Of a stretch of 64,000 nt of DNA, positions 38,943 through 49,275 are shown in pieces. Each line of letters begins with the position of its first letter. The stretch's first letter is position 1. The stretch spans positions 40,534,781 through 40,598,780 of the forward strand of contig CM043960.1 in NCBI GenBank assembly GCA_014529385.2, read 5' to 3'. Origin of the DNA: Adiantum capillus-veneris. Lineage: Eukaryota; Streptophyta; Polypodiopsida; Polypodiales; Pteridaceae. The translations under genes were made by a program, and so were the position numbers. The notes under the pieces were generated by a model. It was not told where the DNA came from, did not search any database, and was given only the letters and a program-made list of their open reading frames with translations.

Positions 38943-39194
38943 GTTAACAAAATTTGAGTACTTAGTGTATGCTTTAGAAATTCAAAACCTTAGTTGCTAC
39001 TCCTCTTAGTCTTTGAACATAAGCACTTAAGTATCTACACCCACGGCTCAAATTGGTTAATTATAGAGAGTGTGGAGTGGGTCTAATATTGAAAAGTTAC
39101 CAAGGGCTAGCTCCTTCGGACTTATGGCTCAATAATGATAAAGTCATCCAAAGATCCCGAGGTGTGCACCATATCCCACATAGTGGTCTCAACA
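38943..39194 (-). other. Element A2 leader, gag-side part, with 9-bp target duplication
   Basis: Matches the A1 leader in parts (for example GCTACTCCTCTTA and the CCCACGGCTC segment). It ends at the sequence GTCTCAACA (39186-39194), repeated exactly at 52361-52369. The rest of the leader lies at 52370-52491. Confidence 0.8.
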
Positions 39195-39366
39195 GAGGAA
39201 TTTCAAACTCCGAGCAAACCTTTCCGAGCAATCAAAAAAGCGAGCAAAACCCAAGAGGATACATATAGAACTTAAATCATAAAAGGAAACATTTAGCATC
39301 AAATTACATATTATCTATCTATCATTGTTCCTCCTCTAGCATTCCTCACCCTTGTTAGCATTTTAC

Positions 39367-39371
<5 letters not shown>

Positions 39372-39430
<59 letters not shown>

Positions 39431-39547
39431 CGTGAGATGGCTTGGTTATCATGAGGGAAAACTTTAAACATACAGTTGCTGGCGTGTCATGCAGCTTTGT
39501 CAATATTTAGATGGGCAGAGGCATCCAAGGAGACCTCTCTCTCTCTA

Positions 39548-39605
<58 letters not shown>

Positions 39606-39732
39606 GATGGCTTGGTTATCATGAGGGAAAACTTCAAACATACAGTTGCTGGAGTGATCATGCAGCTTTGTCAAAATTTAGATGGGCAGAGGCATCCAAG
39701 GAGACCTCTCTCTCTCTCTGTCTCTCTCTCTC
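39372..39732. repeat. Tandem duplication with embedded (CT)n
   Basis: Two copies of a ~110-bp unit (GAGATGGCTTGGTTATCATG to CAGAGGCATCCAAGGAGACC) at about 39435-39535 and 39603-39707, each preceded and followed by CT runs (39372-39426, 39536-39600, 39708-39732). Confidence 0.92.
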
Positions 39733-39975
39733 ACATCTACTGACTCTGCTAAGTGACCCTGCAAGTTGGTTGACGTGTGCTCTGTCTTTGATCCGTTCAA
39801 CATAGATGAATAGCAAGCTAGCTAGGAGGAAATTTGTTGAAGTCCATTAAAGGACGATATCGAGGATCTACACCATATTTATAGCGAGAAGAAAAAAACC
39901 TGCACACAAACACACACCTTTACACAACCAACCGAGCCTCCAGCTCCTCGTACACGGCTACTCTCTATAAACAAA

Positions 39976-40017
39976 AACTCTCTGAAAGAGACGCAAATTC
40001 TTTCAGGGAGTTTTTAT
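39976..40017. repeat. Perfect-core hairpin (copy 1)
   Basis: AAAACTCTCTGAAAGA and TCTTTCAGGGAGTTTT form a 16-bp stem with one wobble around a short loop. A related palindrome lies at 47790-47833, also inside the MULE and in the same orientation. Confidence 0.7.
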
Positions 40018-40305
40018 TAAAGAGAGAGAGATTGCTTCTTATGAGCCATATGAAGTCTAAAGAGTCCGACCACCACGTAAAGATGTGTCCTATCAATCAA
40101 GTAATGAATTCAATTAGGTGATTTTATGTGCGTGGTAGGCCCGCCTCATCTCTCCTTATGTTTCTTCGTGCCTCGTTGAAAATAATCCTTCATCTCGAAG
40201 CAATCTGAAATGCCATGTTAGCCAAAAACAAAACATGTTTCATGTGTCAGTGAAGTGTAAAGGATGACATTCTGCATGCTAACGCATTTGCAGTTCTGTT
40301 GTGTG

Positions 40306-40310
<5 letters not shown>

Positions 40311-40392
<82 letters not shown>

Positions 40393-40412
40393 GAGATAGA
40401 TAGATAGATAGA
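40311..40412. repeat. (GA)n and (GATA)n at the LINE 3' end
   Basis: About 42 GA units joined to four or five GATA units, which directly abut the LINE 3' UTR. Read on the LINE sense strand this is a (CTAT)n(CT)n tail in place of poly-A. Confidence 0.93.
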
Positions 40413-43400
40413 TTTTATTATCGTCCTCGGAGGTCAAATATGACCTATGGGACCAAAGTTACATGTGATGTAGTATGTGTATGGCTGATGAGTGACTCTC
40501 GATGCTCCAAAATTGTAGTGATGAGAGTCGCAATGGAGAGCCCACACTTTGGCTGGGAGAGGAAAGTGTGTAGGTCTAAGTTATGGCTGAAAATGTGAGA
40601 GAAGCAAGTTCGGATGTGATCAAAAGCTGAGCACTCTAGTAGTGTGTGGTACTCAGACTCTCGAACTTGTAGTGAGCATAATGTGCACAATCGATTTGAC
40701 TCTTCTCCATTGCCCCAACGCCCTATCTCGCATCGAAGGAAATGGGAGCTAAGCCGAATTGCTGCGATAGTGCGTATTGCGGACAAGGGAATAGGCTCAA
40801 GCATGTAAGTGTGAGTACGGTTTCCTCTCTCAGCGAAGAACATGGTTTTGTAGTTGGGGGCAATATAGGTGGTGTAATGTATGAAGCGTGACCCACCGGA
40901 TTTCTCCCAAGCCGTAATACATTGGCGTTGTACAAAAGCTTCATTCACTTGAGAGTCAATTGAAGCATCATGTAGCAAGTGTAATGCATCCCATCTCCCA
41001 AACCACTTCTTTATGTCTTGCATCCATCCCGTGCTCAAGATCTTGCTTTTATACGTCTTTTGAACTTTTTTGCTTGCTTCCCATGCAATTGTAGGAAGTC
41101 GATGTGAGGGGTTTTGACGCATCTTTATCATGTACTCCACAACCCTTTCCATGCCCATAACCTCAATTGGAAGAGATCCCGACTCAAGAAGTAGGAGCAT
41201 ATATGGTGTTTGTGTCTTAACTTGGAGAAAGTTTGTAAGAAAACGCTTTTGGACATTCTCAAACTCTTTCCAAGTAGACTTTGAGATGCTCCCGCCCCAC
41301 ACTTCAACTCCATAAAGAAGAACCGGTGTCACCAATGCATCAAAAAGATACTTCTTGAGAACCCAACACTTGATGTTTCCCGCATTACACATGTTCTCAA
41401 ATGCATAATATGCTCTCTTTCCCGCTTCCAAACGACGCATAGCACATTCATGCCACTTGTGATTGGATGGAACCTCAAGGCCAAGGTACTTAAAGCTCTC
41501 AACAACTTCAAGTGTCTCGTTGTTGTACACAATGCATGGCTTCTCCTTATGGTTGGTTTTCACAAGCATAACCTTTGTTTTGGATTCATTTACAATCAGC
41601 CCACTATGCAAGCAAAAGTTCTCAAGGACAACCATAAGCTTTTGTGCATCTTCTAAAGTGTGTGCTAGAAGCACTACATCATCCGCATACAACAAAAGCA
41701 TGATTACCGCATTGCAAATAGTGACCTCTTCAATGCCTTCTTCTTGCATAAAGTCAAGTACCATTTGTTCCAATTGATCGATGCATAGACCAAAGAGAGT
41801 TGGTGACAATGGACATCCTTGTTTAACCCCAATAGTGCTTACAAAAATTTCTGAAATTTCTCTTCCCATGCGCAATTGACAAATCACCTTCTCATAGATT
41901 CGAGAAACCGCAAGCATAAACTCACTTGGCACTTGGAGTTCTTCCATCCTTCTCCACAAATTGTTACGTGGAATCATATCAAAGGCTTTCTTAAAGTCCA
42001 CAAAACAACAATACAATCGCTTGCCTTTCAACCGACTTTCCTCCATGAGAACACAAAGAGTGACAAGATGATCAATGGTGCTATGGCATCGACGAAAACC
42101 CGCTTGTCCCTTTGCACGCTTGTCATTCTCTTCAGCCCAATCACTCAATTTCATTTCCATTATGCACCCAAACAACTTTGCCATAAGAGACCCAATCATT
42201 ATAGTTCGGTAGTTGCTTACATTCTTTACATCCCCTCCTTTATGCAAAGGCTTAACCCAATTAGTACTCCAATCATAAGGCATACCATGTTGAAGTGCAA
42301 GGTTGAACATATCACACATCCACTCATGGGTAAAATCTCCCGTCCATTTGATCATCTCCGGCTTGATACCTTGAAGATCTCCCGCTTTGCGAGTGGCCAA
42401 CTTTTCAAGCCCACCGCATACATCCTCAATAGTAAAAAAAGACGGCATACATGGGAGTGAACCATAAAATGGCATTTTTTCAGTATTTTCTTGCTCATAT
42501 AATTGCCTACAATGTGTGTACATATCCACTAGACTCAAGTTACCAAAATTCTCAATCCGCTTGCCTCTCAAGTTTCTCCAAAATCTTCCACATGCATGTG
42601 CCTTTTCTTGGACTTGAAATTCTTGTTGCTTTACTTCCCATCTTCTTCTCTTCTTTTGAATCAATGCCTTGTATGTATGCAAATGACTTTGATAGTTGTC
42701 TTTGTCCATAGTTGCATCAAGCTTTATCAAGGACTTTCGAGCATCTTGACATTCTTTATCAAACCACCTTTTGCGTGATCTATCTTTGTTGATACCATGG
42801 AGATGATTTATGGCAAAGCATTCTTCCGCACAAGAACAAATAGCTTTTTTGAAAGCTTCCCATTTAGTTTCCAATGGTGCATCACATTGAAGCTTTGTCA
42901 TCCATAATTTTTGCTCAACCATTTCAATGTACATTGGTGCCCGTTTGAAATCCATACATAGTGATAACTTCTCTTGCCTTTGGCTGAGATTATCATGCTT
43001 AGTTGCTTCTCCACATGAAAGGTCAATACATAAGGTGCGATGGTCGGATTCCGGGGTCCATTGACCAAACATAAAACTCTTTATGCGATACATGATGGCT
43101 TCAGAGAGTAGCATATAGTCAATCACACTATCCCCATTATGTCTTCTACATGTAAATCCATTGGTTCCACTCCACAAAGATACACCATTGGCAATGAGCA
43201 TACCCGTGCTATTACACATGTGTAAAAGTAACTTTCCATAGTGATCCGGCTCTTTCTCATCCATTGAAGTACGATCATACAAGTGAACTTCCTCCAACTC
43301 CCTTGAAATGTATGGCATATCAAATTGTTGAGTATCATGTTGCAATGTTTTTGTGCGAGCATTCATATCCCCAAATACAATAACATCACCTTCACCTTTG

Positions 43401-43943
43401 AAATAAGCAATGTCCTCTTCCAAATCAGAAAATGGTTGATCTCTATCCATGCAAGCATAAAAGGGAGAATCATGATGAGGAATGTAGCAACCGGCTACAA
43501 AAATGGGTGCTCTTTTTGGTGTCATAATTTTCAGCCATACATAACGTTTGTACTTGTCATCTTTCACAATTGATACAAAATCTTCCAATCCTTTCTTAAC
43601 CATACATGCTAACCCTCCTTGTCCTCTTCGTTGCTTGAGATTCTTTGACCACATCAATGAATGTACATTGTAATCCTCCAAGCCGTCAATCCTTTGTGTA
43701 TCATGCTCCCAAGTTTCAACAAGAAGTACAACATCGGCTTTGCTTGTTAGTTCATCAATGCCAACCCCCGCATTCCATGGGTATCCATTACAATTCCAAA
43801 AGCATATTTTCAATTGTAACTCGGTCTCATAGGTCACGCATCCCTATTTGCTTGAGAGACTTGCCTCCTCCTTGGGCAAATTTTCTTCATGAGAGATCTC
43901 CTTGTTTTTATTATTCTTTTCCTCATATGCCTTGATCTCTCTC

Positions 43944-43945
<2 letters not shown>
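40413..43945 (-). mobile_element. LINE retrotransposon, nearly intact
   Basis: The unit runs from a (CT)n tract at its 5' side (43946-43981 on the plus strand) to the 3' UTR ending GACGATAATAAAATC and a CTAT tail. It holds one long ORF (40445-43837), and its 3' part recurs almost unchanged at 51911-52240. A short upstream frame stops where the long one begins, so the 5' end could be truncated or an ORF1 lost. No poly-A tail; a simple-repeat tail is typical of RTE-like and some other plant LINEs. Confidence 0.88.
40445..43837 (-). CDS. LINE endonuclease-reverse transcriptase, 1130 codons
   Basis: Cuts target DNA and copies the element RNA onto it. An AP-type endonuclease occupies residues 8-270: WNCNG (Asn15/17), VETWE (Glu41), GDMNA (Asp157, Asn159) and SDHR (Asp265, His266). 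RT spans about 520-790: SNYRTIMIGS, GQAGFRRCHST, the catalytic Asp in FVDFKKAFD (614), GVKQGCPLSP and YADD (717-720). The C-terminus has a zinc motif C1051-X2-C1054-X9-H1064-X4-C1069. All key residues are present and there is no internal stop. The frame opens with a GTG at 43837; an in-frame TAG lies just upstream, so translation may begin at an internal ATG or depend on a frameshift from the short upstream frame. Confidence 0.93.
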   Translation of the reverse strand: MTYETELQLKICFWNCNGYPWNAGVGIDELTSKADVVLLVETWEHDTQRIDGLEDYNVHSLMWSKNLKQRRGQGGLACMVKKGLEDFVSIVKDDKYKRYVWLKIMTPKRAPIFVAGCYIPHHDSPFYACMDRDQPFSDLEEDIAYFKGEGDVIVFGDMNARTKTLQHDTQQFDMPYISRELEEVHLYDRTSMDEKEPDHYGKLLLHMCNSTGMLIANGVSLWSGTNGFTCRRHNGDSVIDYMLLSEAIMYRIKSFMFGQWTPESDHRTLCIDLSCGEATKHDNLSQRQEKLSLCMDFKRAPMYIEMVEQKLWMTKLQCDAPLETKWEAFKKAICSCAEECFAINHLHGINKDRSRKRWFDKECQDARKSLIKLDATMDKDNYQSHLHTYKALIQKKRRRWEVKQQEFQVQEKAHACGRFWRNLRGKRIENFGNLSLVDMYTHCRQLYEQENTEKMPFYGSLPCMPSFFTIEDVCGGLEKLATRKAGDLQGIKPEMIKWTGDFTHEWMCDMFNLALQHGMPYDWSTNWVKPLHKGGDVKNVSNYRTIMIGSLMAKLFGCIMEMKLSDWAEENDKRAKGQAGFRRCHSTIDHLVTLCVLMEESRLKGKRLYCCFVDFKKAFDMIPRNNLWRRMEELQVPSEFMLAVSRIYEKVICQLRMGREISEIFVSTIGVKQGCPLSPTLFGLCIDQLEQMVLDFMQEEGIEEVTICNAVIMLLLYADDVVLLAHTLEDAQKLMVVLENFCLHSGLIVNESKTKVMLVKTNHKEKPCIVYNNETLEVVESFKYLGLEVPSNHKWHECAMRRLEAGKRAYYAFENMCNAGNIKCWVLKKYLFDALVTPVLLYGVEVWGGSISKSTWKEFENVQKRFLTNFLQVKTQTPYMLLLLESGSLPIEVMGMERVVEYMIKMRQNPSHRLPTIAWEASKKVQKTYKSKILSTGWMQDIKKWFGRWDALHLLHDASIDSQVNEAFVQRQCITAWEKSGGSRFIHYTTYIAPNYKTMFFAERGNRTHTYMLEPIPLSAIRTIAAIRLSSHFLRCEIGRWGNGEESNRLCTLCSLQVRESEYHTLLECSAFDHIRTCFSHIFSHNLDLHTFLSQPKCGLSIATLITTILEHRESLISHTHTTSHVTLVP

Positions 43946-43986
<41 letters not shown>

Positions 43987-44387
43987 CTACTAGCTCATTT
44001 GGGTACCCATTTTAGACCACAAAAATGGTTCTAGACTTACAAGGAGCACTGATGACCTATGAACCAGCTTTCCTTGAAGTGTTGCAAAAATTATGTGCAA
44101 GCTCGTCTCTCTGCAAAGCCATGTCCTTCAAATTGTTGAAACCCTTCTTGAATGAGGAGGCATAACCAATAGCCCACCCTTGACATTTGTGAGACTGGCT
44201 GCCGAAGAGGAGACGATAATGAATGTTGAAGAGGCTGACGTGACATGGTGAAGATGGTGCTAAGGTTTGGGCATAGCAAATCCGACATGAAGGGGCTCAA
44301 CAGAGCTGCATGTTGGAGTTGGCTCAACAAAAGAGGCCATGTTAGGCAAGAAGTTGATTCCACGTTGCATGAAGTTAGATGACAATC
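43946..44387. other. Unassigned MULE cargo between LINE and plastid segment
   Basis: Starts with a (GA)18 tract (43946-43981). No recognisable gene; the ORF at 44091-44363 on the minus strand has no known domain. Confidence 0.4.
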
Positions 44388-44439
44388 CTAGCTAGCCTCG
44401 TCACTAATTGACACCCTCATTTTTTTAGAGGGGATCTAC
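44388..44439. repeat. Left arm of an inverted repeat around the plastid insert
   Basis: TAGCTAGCCTC... and TTGACACCCTCATTTTTTTA ending GAGGGGATCTAC. The reverse complement lies at 46756-46808, with AACACCCTCATTTTAAGAGG. About 50 bp per arm, imperfect outside the core. Confidence 0.7.
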
Positions 44440-44491
44440 GACTGAAAATCGACGTCACTTTTCGGCGAAGATCACAGCCTTTCATCCCGAA

Positions 44492-44525
44492 TGTGAACTA
44501 GATGTAAACTCGAACAAACGTGAAA
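44492..44525 (+). repeat. Direct repeat at the left border of the plastid insert
   Basis: TGTGAACTAGATGTAAACTC then GAACAAACGTGAA. The near-copy at 46520-46558 reads TGTGAACTTGCATGTAAACT then CGAAGTAAACTTAGTGTGAA. Confidence 0.7.
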
Positions 44526-44636
44526 TCGTTGTCCGTGGAAGAGAGGGAGACGGATACTCAATGTGCAATGAGTAAATATGATTTATGTGATGAATAAAAA
44601 TTGGTTGGAAACCATAGTTATTACCCAATCATATGG

Positions 44637-44671
44637 AAAGCTGTATTCGACGAAAGTCGCACGTGCAGTTT
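44637..44671 (+). ncRNA. Group II intron domain V (rps12 intron 2 remnant)
   Basis: The segment AAAGCTGTATTCGACGAAAG continuing TCGCACGTGCAGTTT folds as the 34-nt domain V hairpin with the AGC triad and GAAA loop. A domain VI-like stem with bulged A follows, and then the exon. Only the 3' part of the intron is present. Confidence 0.8.
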
Positions 44672-44711
44672 GGAGGGAGATCCCCCACTAACCGGTGGAT
44701 CCACTCTACAA

Positions 44712-44735
44712 TATGGAGTGAAGAAGCCGAAATAG
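44712..44735 (+). pseudogene. rps12: rps12 exon 3, plastid copy
   Basis: Encodes YGVKKPK-stop, the conserved C-terminus of ribosomal protein S12. In the plastid it is joined to exon 2 by splicing of intron 2 and to exon 1 by trans-splicing. Here exons 1 and 2 are absent. Confidence 0.85.
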
Positions 44736-44810
44736 TAGCTTAAAACACCGCCGCGCCGGGAAAAGACATAAAAAAAAATTGGTTGAAGTCTGACGTAGTT
44801 GTAAACTCGT

Positions 44811-45282
44811 GGTACATCGGAGCAGTGTAGCGAACGAAATTATAAATATCGAATCGGATCCAATTTATCGCAATCGATTGGCAAACATGCTAGTTGATCG
44901 TATCCTGAAAAATGGCAAAAAATCACTAGCTTATCAGATTTTTTATCAGGCTATGAAGCGGATTAGATAAAAGACAAATAGGAACCCACTGTCTGTTCTG
45001 CGACAGGCAGTGCGTGGGGTAACTCCCGATGTAGTCACAGAAACCAAACGTGTGGGTGGATCAACTTATCGAGTTCCCATTGAAGTAGTACCTGCAAAAG
45101 GAAAAGCTTTGGCCATCCGGTGGTCATTGATCGCATGTCGAAAACGCTCAGGTCGAAGTATGGCTTTAAGGTCGAGTGATGAATTGATAGATGCCGCCAG
45201 AAATTCTGGGAGTGCCATACGGAAGAAGGAAGAGACTCATAAAGTTGCGGAAGCTAACAAAGCTTTTGCCCACTTCCGTTAG
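44811..45282 (+). pseudogene. rps7: rps7, plastid ribosomal protein S7 copy
   Basis: The S7 frame runs from about [20 protein letters not shown] through [40 protein letters not shown] and [20 protein letters not shown] to the TAG at 45282, about 155 codons as expected. No normal ATG is visible; the position where one is expected (near 44811) reads GTACATCGG. One in-frame TAA (44968-44970) replaces a conserved Gln (R-I-R-Q-K-T). The stop differs from CAA by one T for C. In fern plastids such stops can be corrected by U-to-C RNA editing, so it may be inherited from the plastome or may be decay after transfer. Confidence 0.88.
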
Positions 45283-45303
45283 TTTTGCTTAGATGAGATT
45301 AGT

Positions 45304-45337
45304 TCCAATCCACAATCTTTTCGTTGTGGATTGGAAT
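45304..45337 (+). terminator. Stem-loop after rps7
   Basis: TTCCAATCCACAA and TTGTGGATTGGAA form a perfect 13-bp stem with an 8-base loop, 21 bases after the rps7 stop. Plastid genes usually have such 3' stem-loops for RNA end formation. Not functional in the nucleus. Confidence 0.75.
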
Positions 45338-45676
45338 CGGGGCGCAAGTATCGGGGAATCGAGAAACACTACGCAGAGATGGATGAGTGAGGGGTTGACG
45401 ACTACTTCCTCCTTAGTTCGTCAATTATTCCAATATTTACAATACGTTGGCCGATGCAAAGCTGCGGAGTGCTTCGTCCATGAAAAGGCTTGACGCAGGA
45501 TTCTTTTTTTAGAGACCAAAATTGATTAGGGGCGTGCATTACCTAGGAGATAAATTTCATTTCTCCCTCTCCCCTTGTTTTAGGGAATCCAGGTTGTGAA
45601 ATAAGTGACAAAAAATTTTGAGATACGGGGAAAAAGCCTCTGTATCCAAGAATTCTAGAGACTCAATCGATTTTGG

Positions 45677-45705
45677 TTGACACGGATAGGTTTTTGTGAT
45701 ATGCT
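45677..45705 (+). promoter_or_regulatory. psbA promoter (plastid sigma70 type), copy
   Basis: TTGACA at 45677-45682 and TATGCT at 45700-45705 with 17-bp spacing, 63 bases upstream of the psbA start. This matches the known -35 element of land-plant psbA promoters, recognised by the plastid-encoded RNA polymerase. Confidence 0.8.
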
Positions 45706-45726
45706 ACATAGTAACAGGCTTACTAG

Positions 45727-46558
<832 letters not shown>

Positions 46559-46628
46559 ACTGGAGATCGTGATGGGCAAGCTAAGACTACAAAATATAAT
46601 GTTATCATCCTCCATGCCTTTCAAAACG

Positions 46629-46700
46629 CGCGCAATAGTGTAGTGGTAAAGCAATAGAATTGGGAGGGGGAGGTTGCGAGGTCGAATCCCACCACACACC
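46629..46700 (+). other. tRNA-like sequence (SINE head or tRNA relic)
   Basis: An A-box-like TAGTGTAGTGGTAAAG (46636-46651) and a B-box-like GAGGTCGAATCCC (46678-46690) are spaced about 42 bases apart as in a tRNA gene. Acceptor and anticodon stems do not pair well, so it is not a working tRNA. A pol III promoter of a tRNA-derived SINE is one reading. Confidence 0.35.
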
Positions 46701-46755
46701 CTTCTTTTTTCCTCCATAGAATCGAACGGCCCATAATGAACAATTATCTGGGACT

Positions 46756-46808
46756 GTAGATCCCCTCTTAAAATGAGGGTGTTAAATAGAGATGTGGCCT
46801 AGCTACCT
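46756..46808. repeat. Right arm of the inverted repeat around the plastid insert
   Basis: GTAGATCCCCTCTTAAAATG followed by AGGGTGTTAA, reverse complement of 44408-44439, with weaker pairing out to TAGCTA. Confidence 0.7.
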
Positions 46809-47367
46809 CAACTGAGTAACCTAGAATTAGTGATAAACAAAATGAGAGATAAAAAGAGCATAGAACAGACAAACTTGCCATTCATTAATCCATCTTGTCG
46901 ATAGCTACGGGCTAACTATTGCTTCCCTCCATTCATGAGCCGTTGACCTAGCAACTGCAGCCTTTAGAGTTCGTCTTCTTCCCTCTCTCTCTCTCTCTCT
47001 AGACATACTACTTGTTCTAGAGAACAAAGTGCCTTCCTTTTAACATGGATGGGTTAGCAGAGGGCACGATACAAAGATAAGGTAATTGCTGGCGGGCTAG
47101 AAGATATAGTTCAGTACGAGCCAGCACATAGCAACCACATGGCGCATAGGGGCTCTCTTCCATCATCAACACAACATTAAAAAACTCTAAATTTACATTG
47201 CCGGACGCACTAGAATTAGGGTCGGCTTCAAGTAGGTTCCGGCACTCAACACCATCTACTTATCTAATCATCATGTTCTTCTTCACAAGCCGCAGCTCTG
47301 TAGGCTTAATTCGAAGAAGGTGTCATGGGGAGATAAGGAAGAAGAAAGGGGGGGCTCAAGCTCGGGT

Positions 47368-47403
<36 letters not shown>

Positions 47404-48347
47404 TCCTACTCTACCTGTCGGGTCTGCTGACGGAGAAAGAGAGACAGAGAGGAGAAGGACCTTGCAAGCCTCACCCACCCACCTGCCGGCTCCCTGAACA
47501 GAAATCTACAATCGCATCCATCCAAACGCATGCTAGACGGGTCTCTATTGAAAAGAGATTGGAAGTGAGAGTCTCACACTACGTCGTCTTTTGGGATTGG
47601 AGGTAGCAGCAAAGCCAACAGCTCGTACACAATGTCCACCGGCCCCACAGTATTGCATTCCGGCCACCATTGGCCTCACTGCCCTCCTCACGAGCGCTCG
47701 GCCTTCTCCTTGCCCGTTTCCCCCACCGGCCCTTATAAGAGCTCACCTCTGTCCTCGAAGGGCTTCTGTAAGATGACTATTCTCTAAAAGAACTCTTTGA
47801 AAGAGAGCGTGCCGGCGCGCGCTCTTTCAGGGAGTTTTGTTTTATAAGCTTCTCTAATGAACGCATCGATCTGGTGTTTAGCCCCTGCAGAGTCAACACC
47901 CAAGACACCCGGAAGAGGCAGGAATGGCAGAGTGAAGTGCAGAGAGAGTAGGGGGTTATATTAGCTGGAAGTTATTCACAAACAAATGGGAATCGTGCAA
48001 GATGCGTCGAGTGGGTAAAGTCGAAGCCTTTTGGAGGGTGTTGGGCGACGGAGCAGGAGATGTGCAGATTTCGTCATTGCCTTTTTTTTTGTATCTATTT
48101 CCCATGAAAGCAAGTGGGGGTGCTAGGTGGAGTGGCTATGGGAGCAGACGATAAGGTCGATTTTGCATTTGTGAAGGTTCGAATCCGTGTCGCCCTTTTG
48201 TCAGTGTAGTGTATTAAACTTGCAAGGCTGCCAGTAAAGAGAGAGAGAGAAACGTCTAGATGCCAAGAAAATCTCATGGCCCTCCTTTTCTCGTCGATTG
48301 CCTACTGCAATTCACTTGCTGACAATGACATGAAAATATTTCTCACA
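46809..48347. other. Unassigned MULE cargo with simple repeats and a hairpin
   Basis: GC-richer than its surroundings. Holds a (CT)9 tract (46983-47000), a (GA)15 tract (47371-47400) and a palindrome at 47790-47833 (AACTCTTTGAAAGAG / CTCTTTCAGGGAGTT) related to the one at 39976. At 48174-48184 an isolated B-box-like GGTTCGAATCC occurs without a matching A box. No gene recognised. Confidence 0.4.
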
Positions 48348-48540
48348 CAACATTAAATATAAAGACGTTGATGATGTCCTGCATACTTCTCTCTACGTTC
48401 TCTGAGAGCCACTAACGTTATGAGATCTTCTCAGTGCCCAACATTAAATATAAAGACGTTGATGATGTCCCGCATACTTCTCTCTACGTTCTCTGAGAGC
48501 CACTAACGTTATGAGATCTTCGCAGTGCCCAACATTCACT
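48348..48540. repeat. 91-bp tandem duplication
   Basis: CAACATTAAATATAAAGACG starts at 48348 and again at 48439. The 91-bp units differ at about two positions (TCCTGC/TCCCGC, CTTCTC/CTTCGC), and a third start CAACATT is at 48530. Recent duplication. Confidence 0.95.
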
Positions 48541-48754
48541 CTACTGGCGTGGGACAGGCGCAAGTAATGTGAAATAAAAGAGGAGGCAGCTAGTAATTTA
48601 CTCTAATTTCTTTTATTTTTCAAGTGGATTTTTTCCTTCTCCTCCCACATCAACCAGTTATTTTGATTTTTTAACCGGCCCAAGGACAAGTTGAGGCACA
48701 CTATTCCCAAACACTTATTGTCTCGTTGATAGTGATATTGTTTTTTGTTTTTTT

Positions 48755-48758
<4 letters not shown>

Positions 48759-48803
<45 letters not shown>
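48759..48803. repeat. (GA)22 microsatellite
   Basis: Uninterrupted run directly before the ispF pseudogene. Confidence 0.95.
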
Positions 48804-48805
<2 letters not shown>

Positions 48806-48806
<1 letters not shown>

Positions 48807-49221
48807 CTTTTATAATTGCCGGCACCATGAATATTCAACATGACCAAGGATGTATTACATATTTCAATGGTGATGTGCTTGTCATTGTGTGGTAAATGCT
48901 TTGTCCTTTTGGCATCTGCCAGATATTACCAACCAATGATTCAAAATGGAAAGGAACTGCATCTTCAGTCTTTGTGAAAGAAGCTGTTCAATATTTGATG
49001 CATGAAGCGAGATATACTATGGGAAATTTAGATGCCACCCTCATATTACAAAGGCCAAAGTGGAATCCCCATAAGGAGGCCATAAAGTCGAACGTCTGTG
49101 AGCTTCTTGGCGTATATCCTTTAGTAGTTGATGTAAGGCCAAAATCCATGAAAAAGTCGATAGCTTGGGAGATAATCGTAGCATTGTTGCCCACACTGTT
49201 ATGTTATTGATGAAGAAATAA
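48806..49221 (+). pseudogene. ispF: ispF (MEcPP synthase) pseudogene, intron-less
   Basis: The parent enzyme, 2-C-methyl-D-erythritol 2,4-cyclodiphosphate synthase, works in the plastid isoprenoid (MEP) pathway. The copy starts at PFIIAGTMNIQHDQGC, continues NGDVL, FGICQILPTNDSKWKG, RYTMGNLDATLILQRPKWNP and HKEAIKSNVCELLGVYPLVV, and after a one-base shift near 49140 ends IHEKVDSLGDNRSIVAHTVM then LLMKK-stop at 49221. A TGA/TAA-type stop follows VLVIVW and the frame shifts there. It lacks the transit peptide and the first catalytic Asp/His segment. Plant ispF genes normally have introns; about 137 codons here are continuous, which suggests a processed copy made from mRNA, perhaps by the LINE machinery. 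Confidence 0.85.
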
Positions 49222-49275
49222 GAAAGCAATATATAGTAAATATTTATAGGATTTAATTGCTACCGGTGTTTCTAC

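Noticed and set aside
41876-42460. 194-codon plus-strand ORF
   Set aside because: Antisense shadow of the LINE ORF.
40445-43837. Host nuclease gene
   Set aside because: Endonuclease, RT YADD and C-terminal zinc motif in one ORF are those of a LINE, and a truncated copy lies nearby.
45293-45493. 66-codon ORF between rps7 and psbA
   Set aside because: It overlaps the rps7 3' stem-loop and ordinary plastid spacer. I considered a fern organelle mobile ORF (MORFFO) but see no supporting motif.
48147-48205. tRNA gene because of GGTTCGAATCC
   Set aside because: Only a B box is present; no A box at proper spacing and no cloverleaf.
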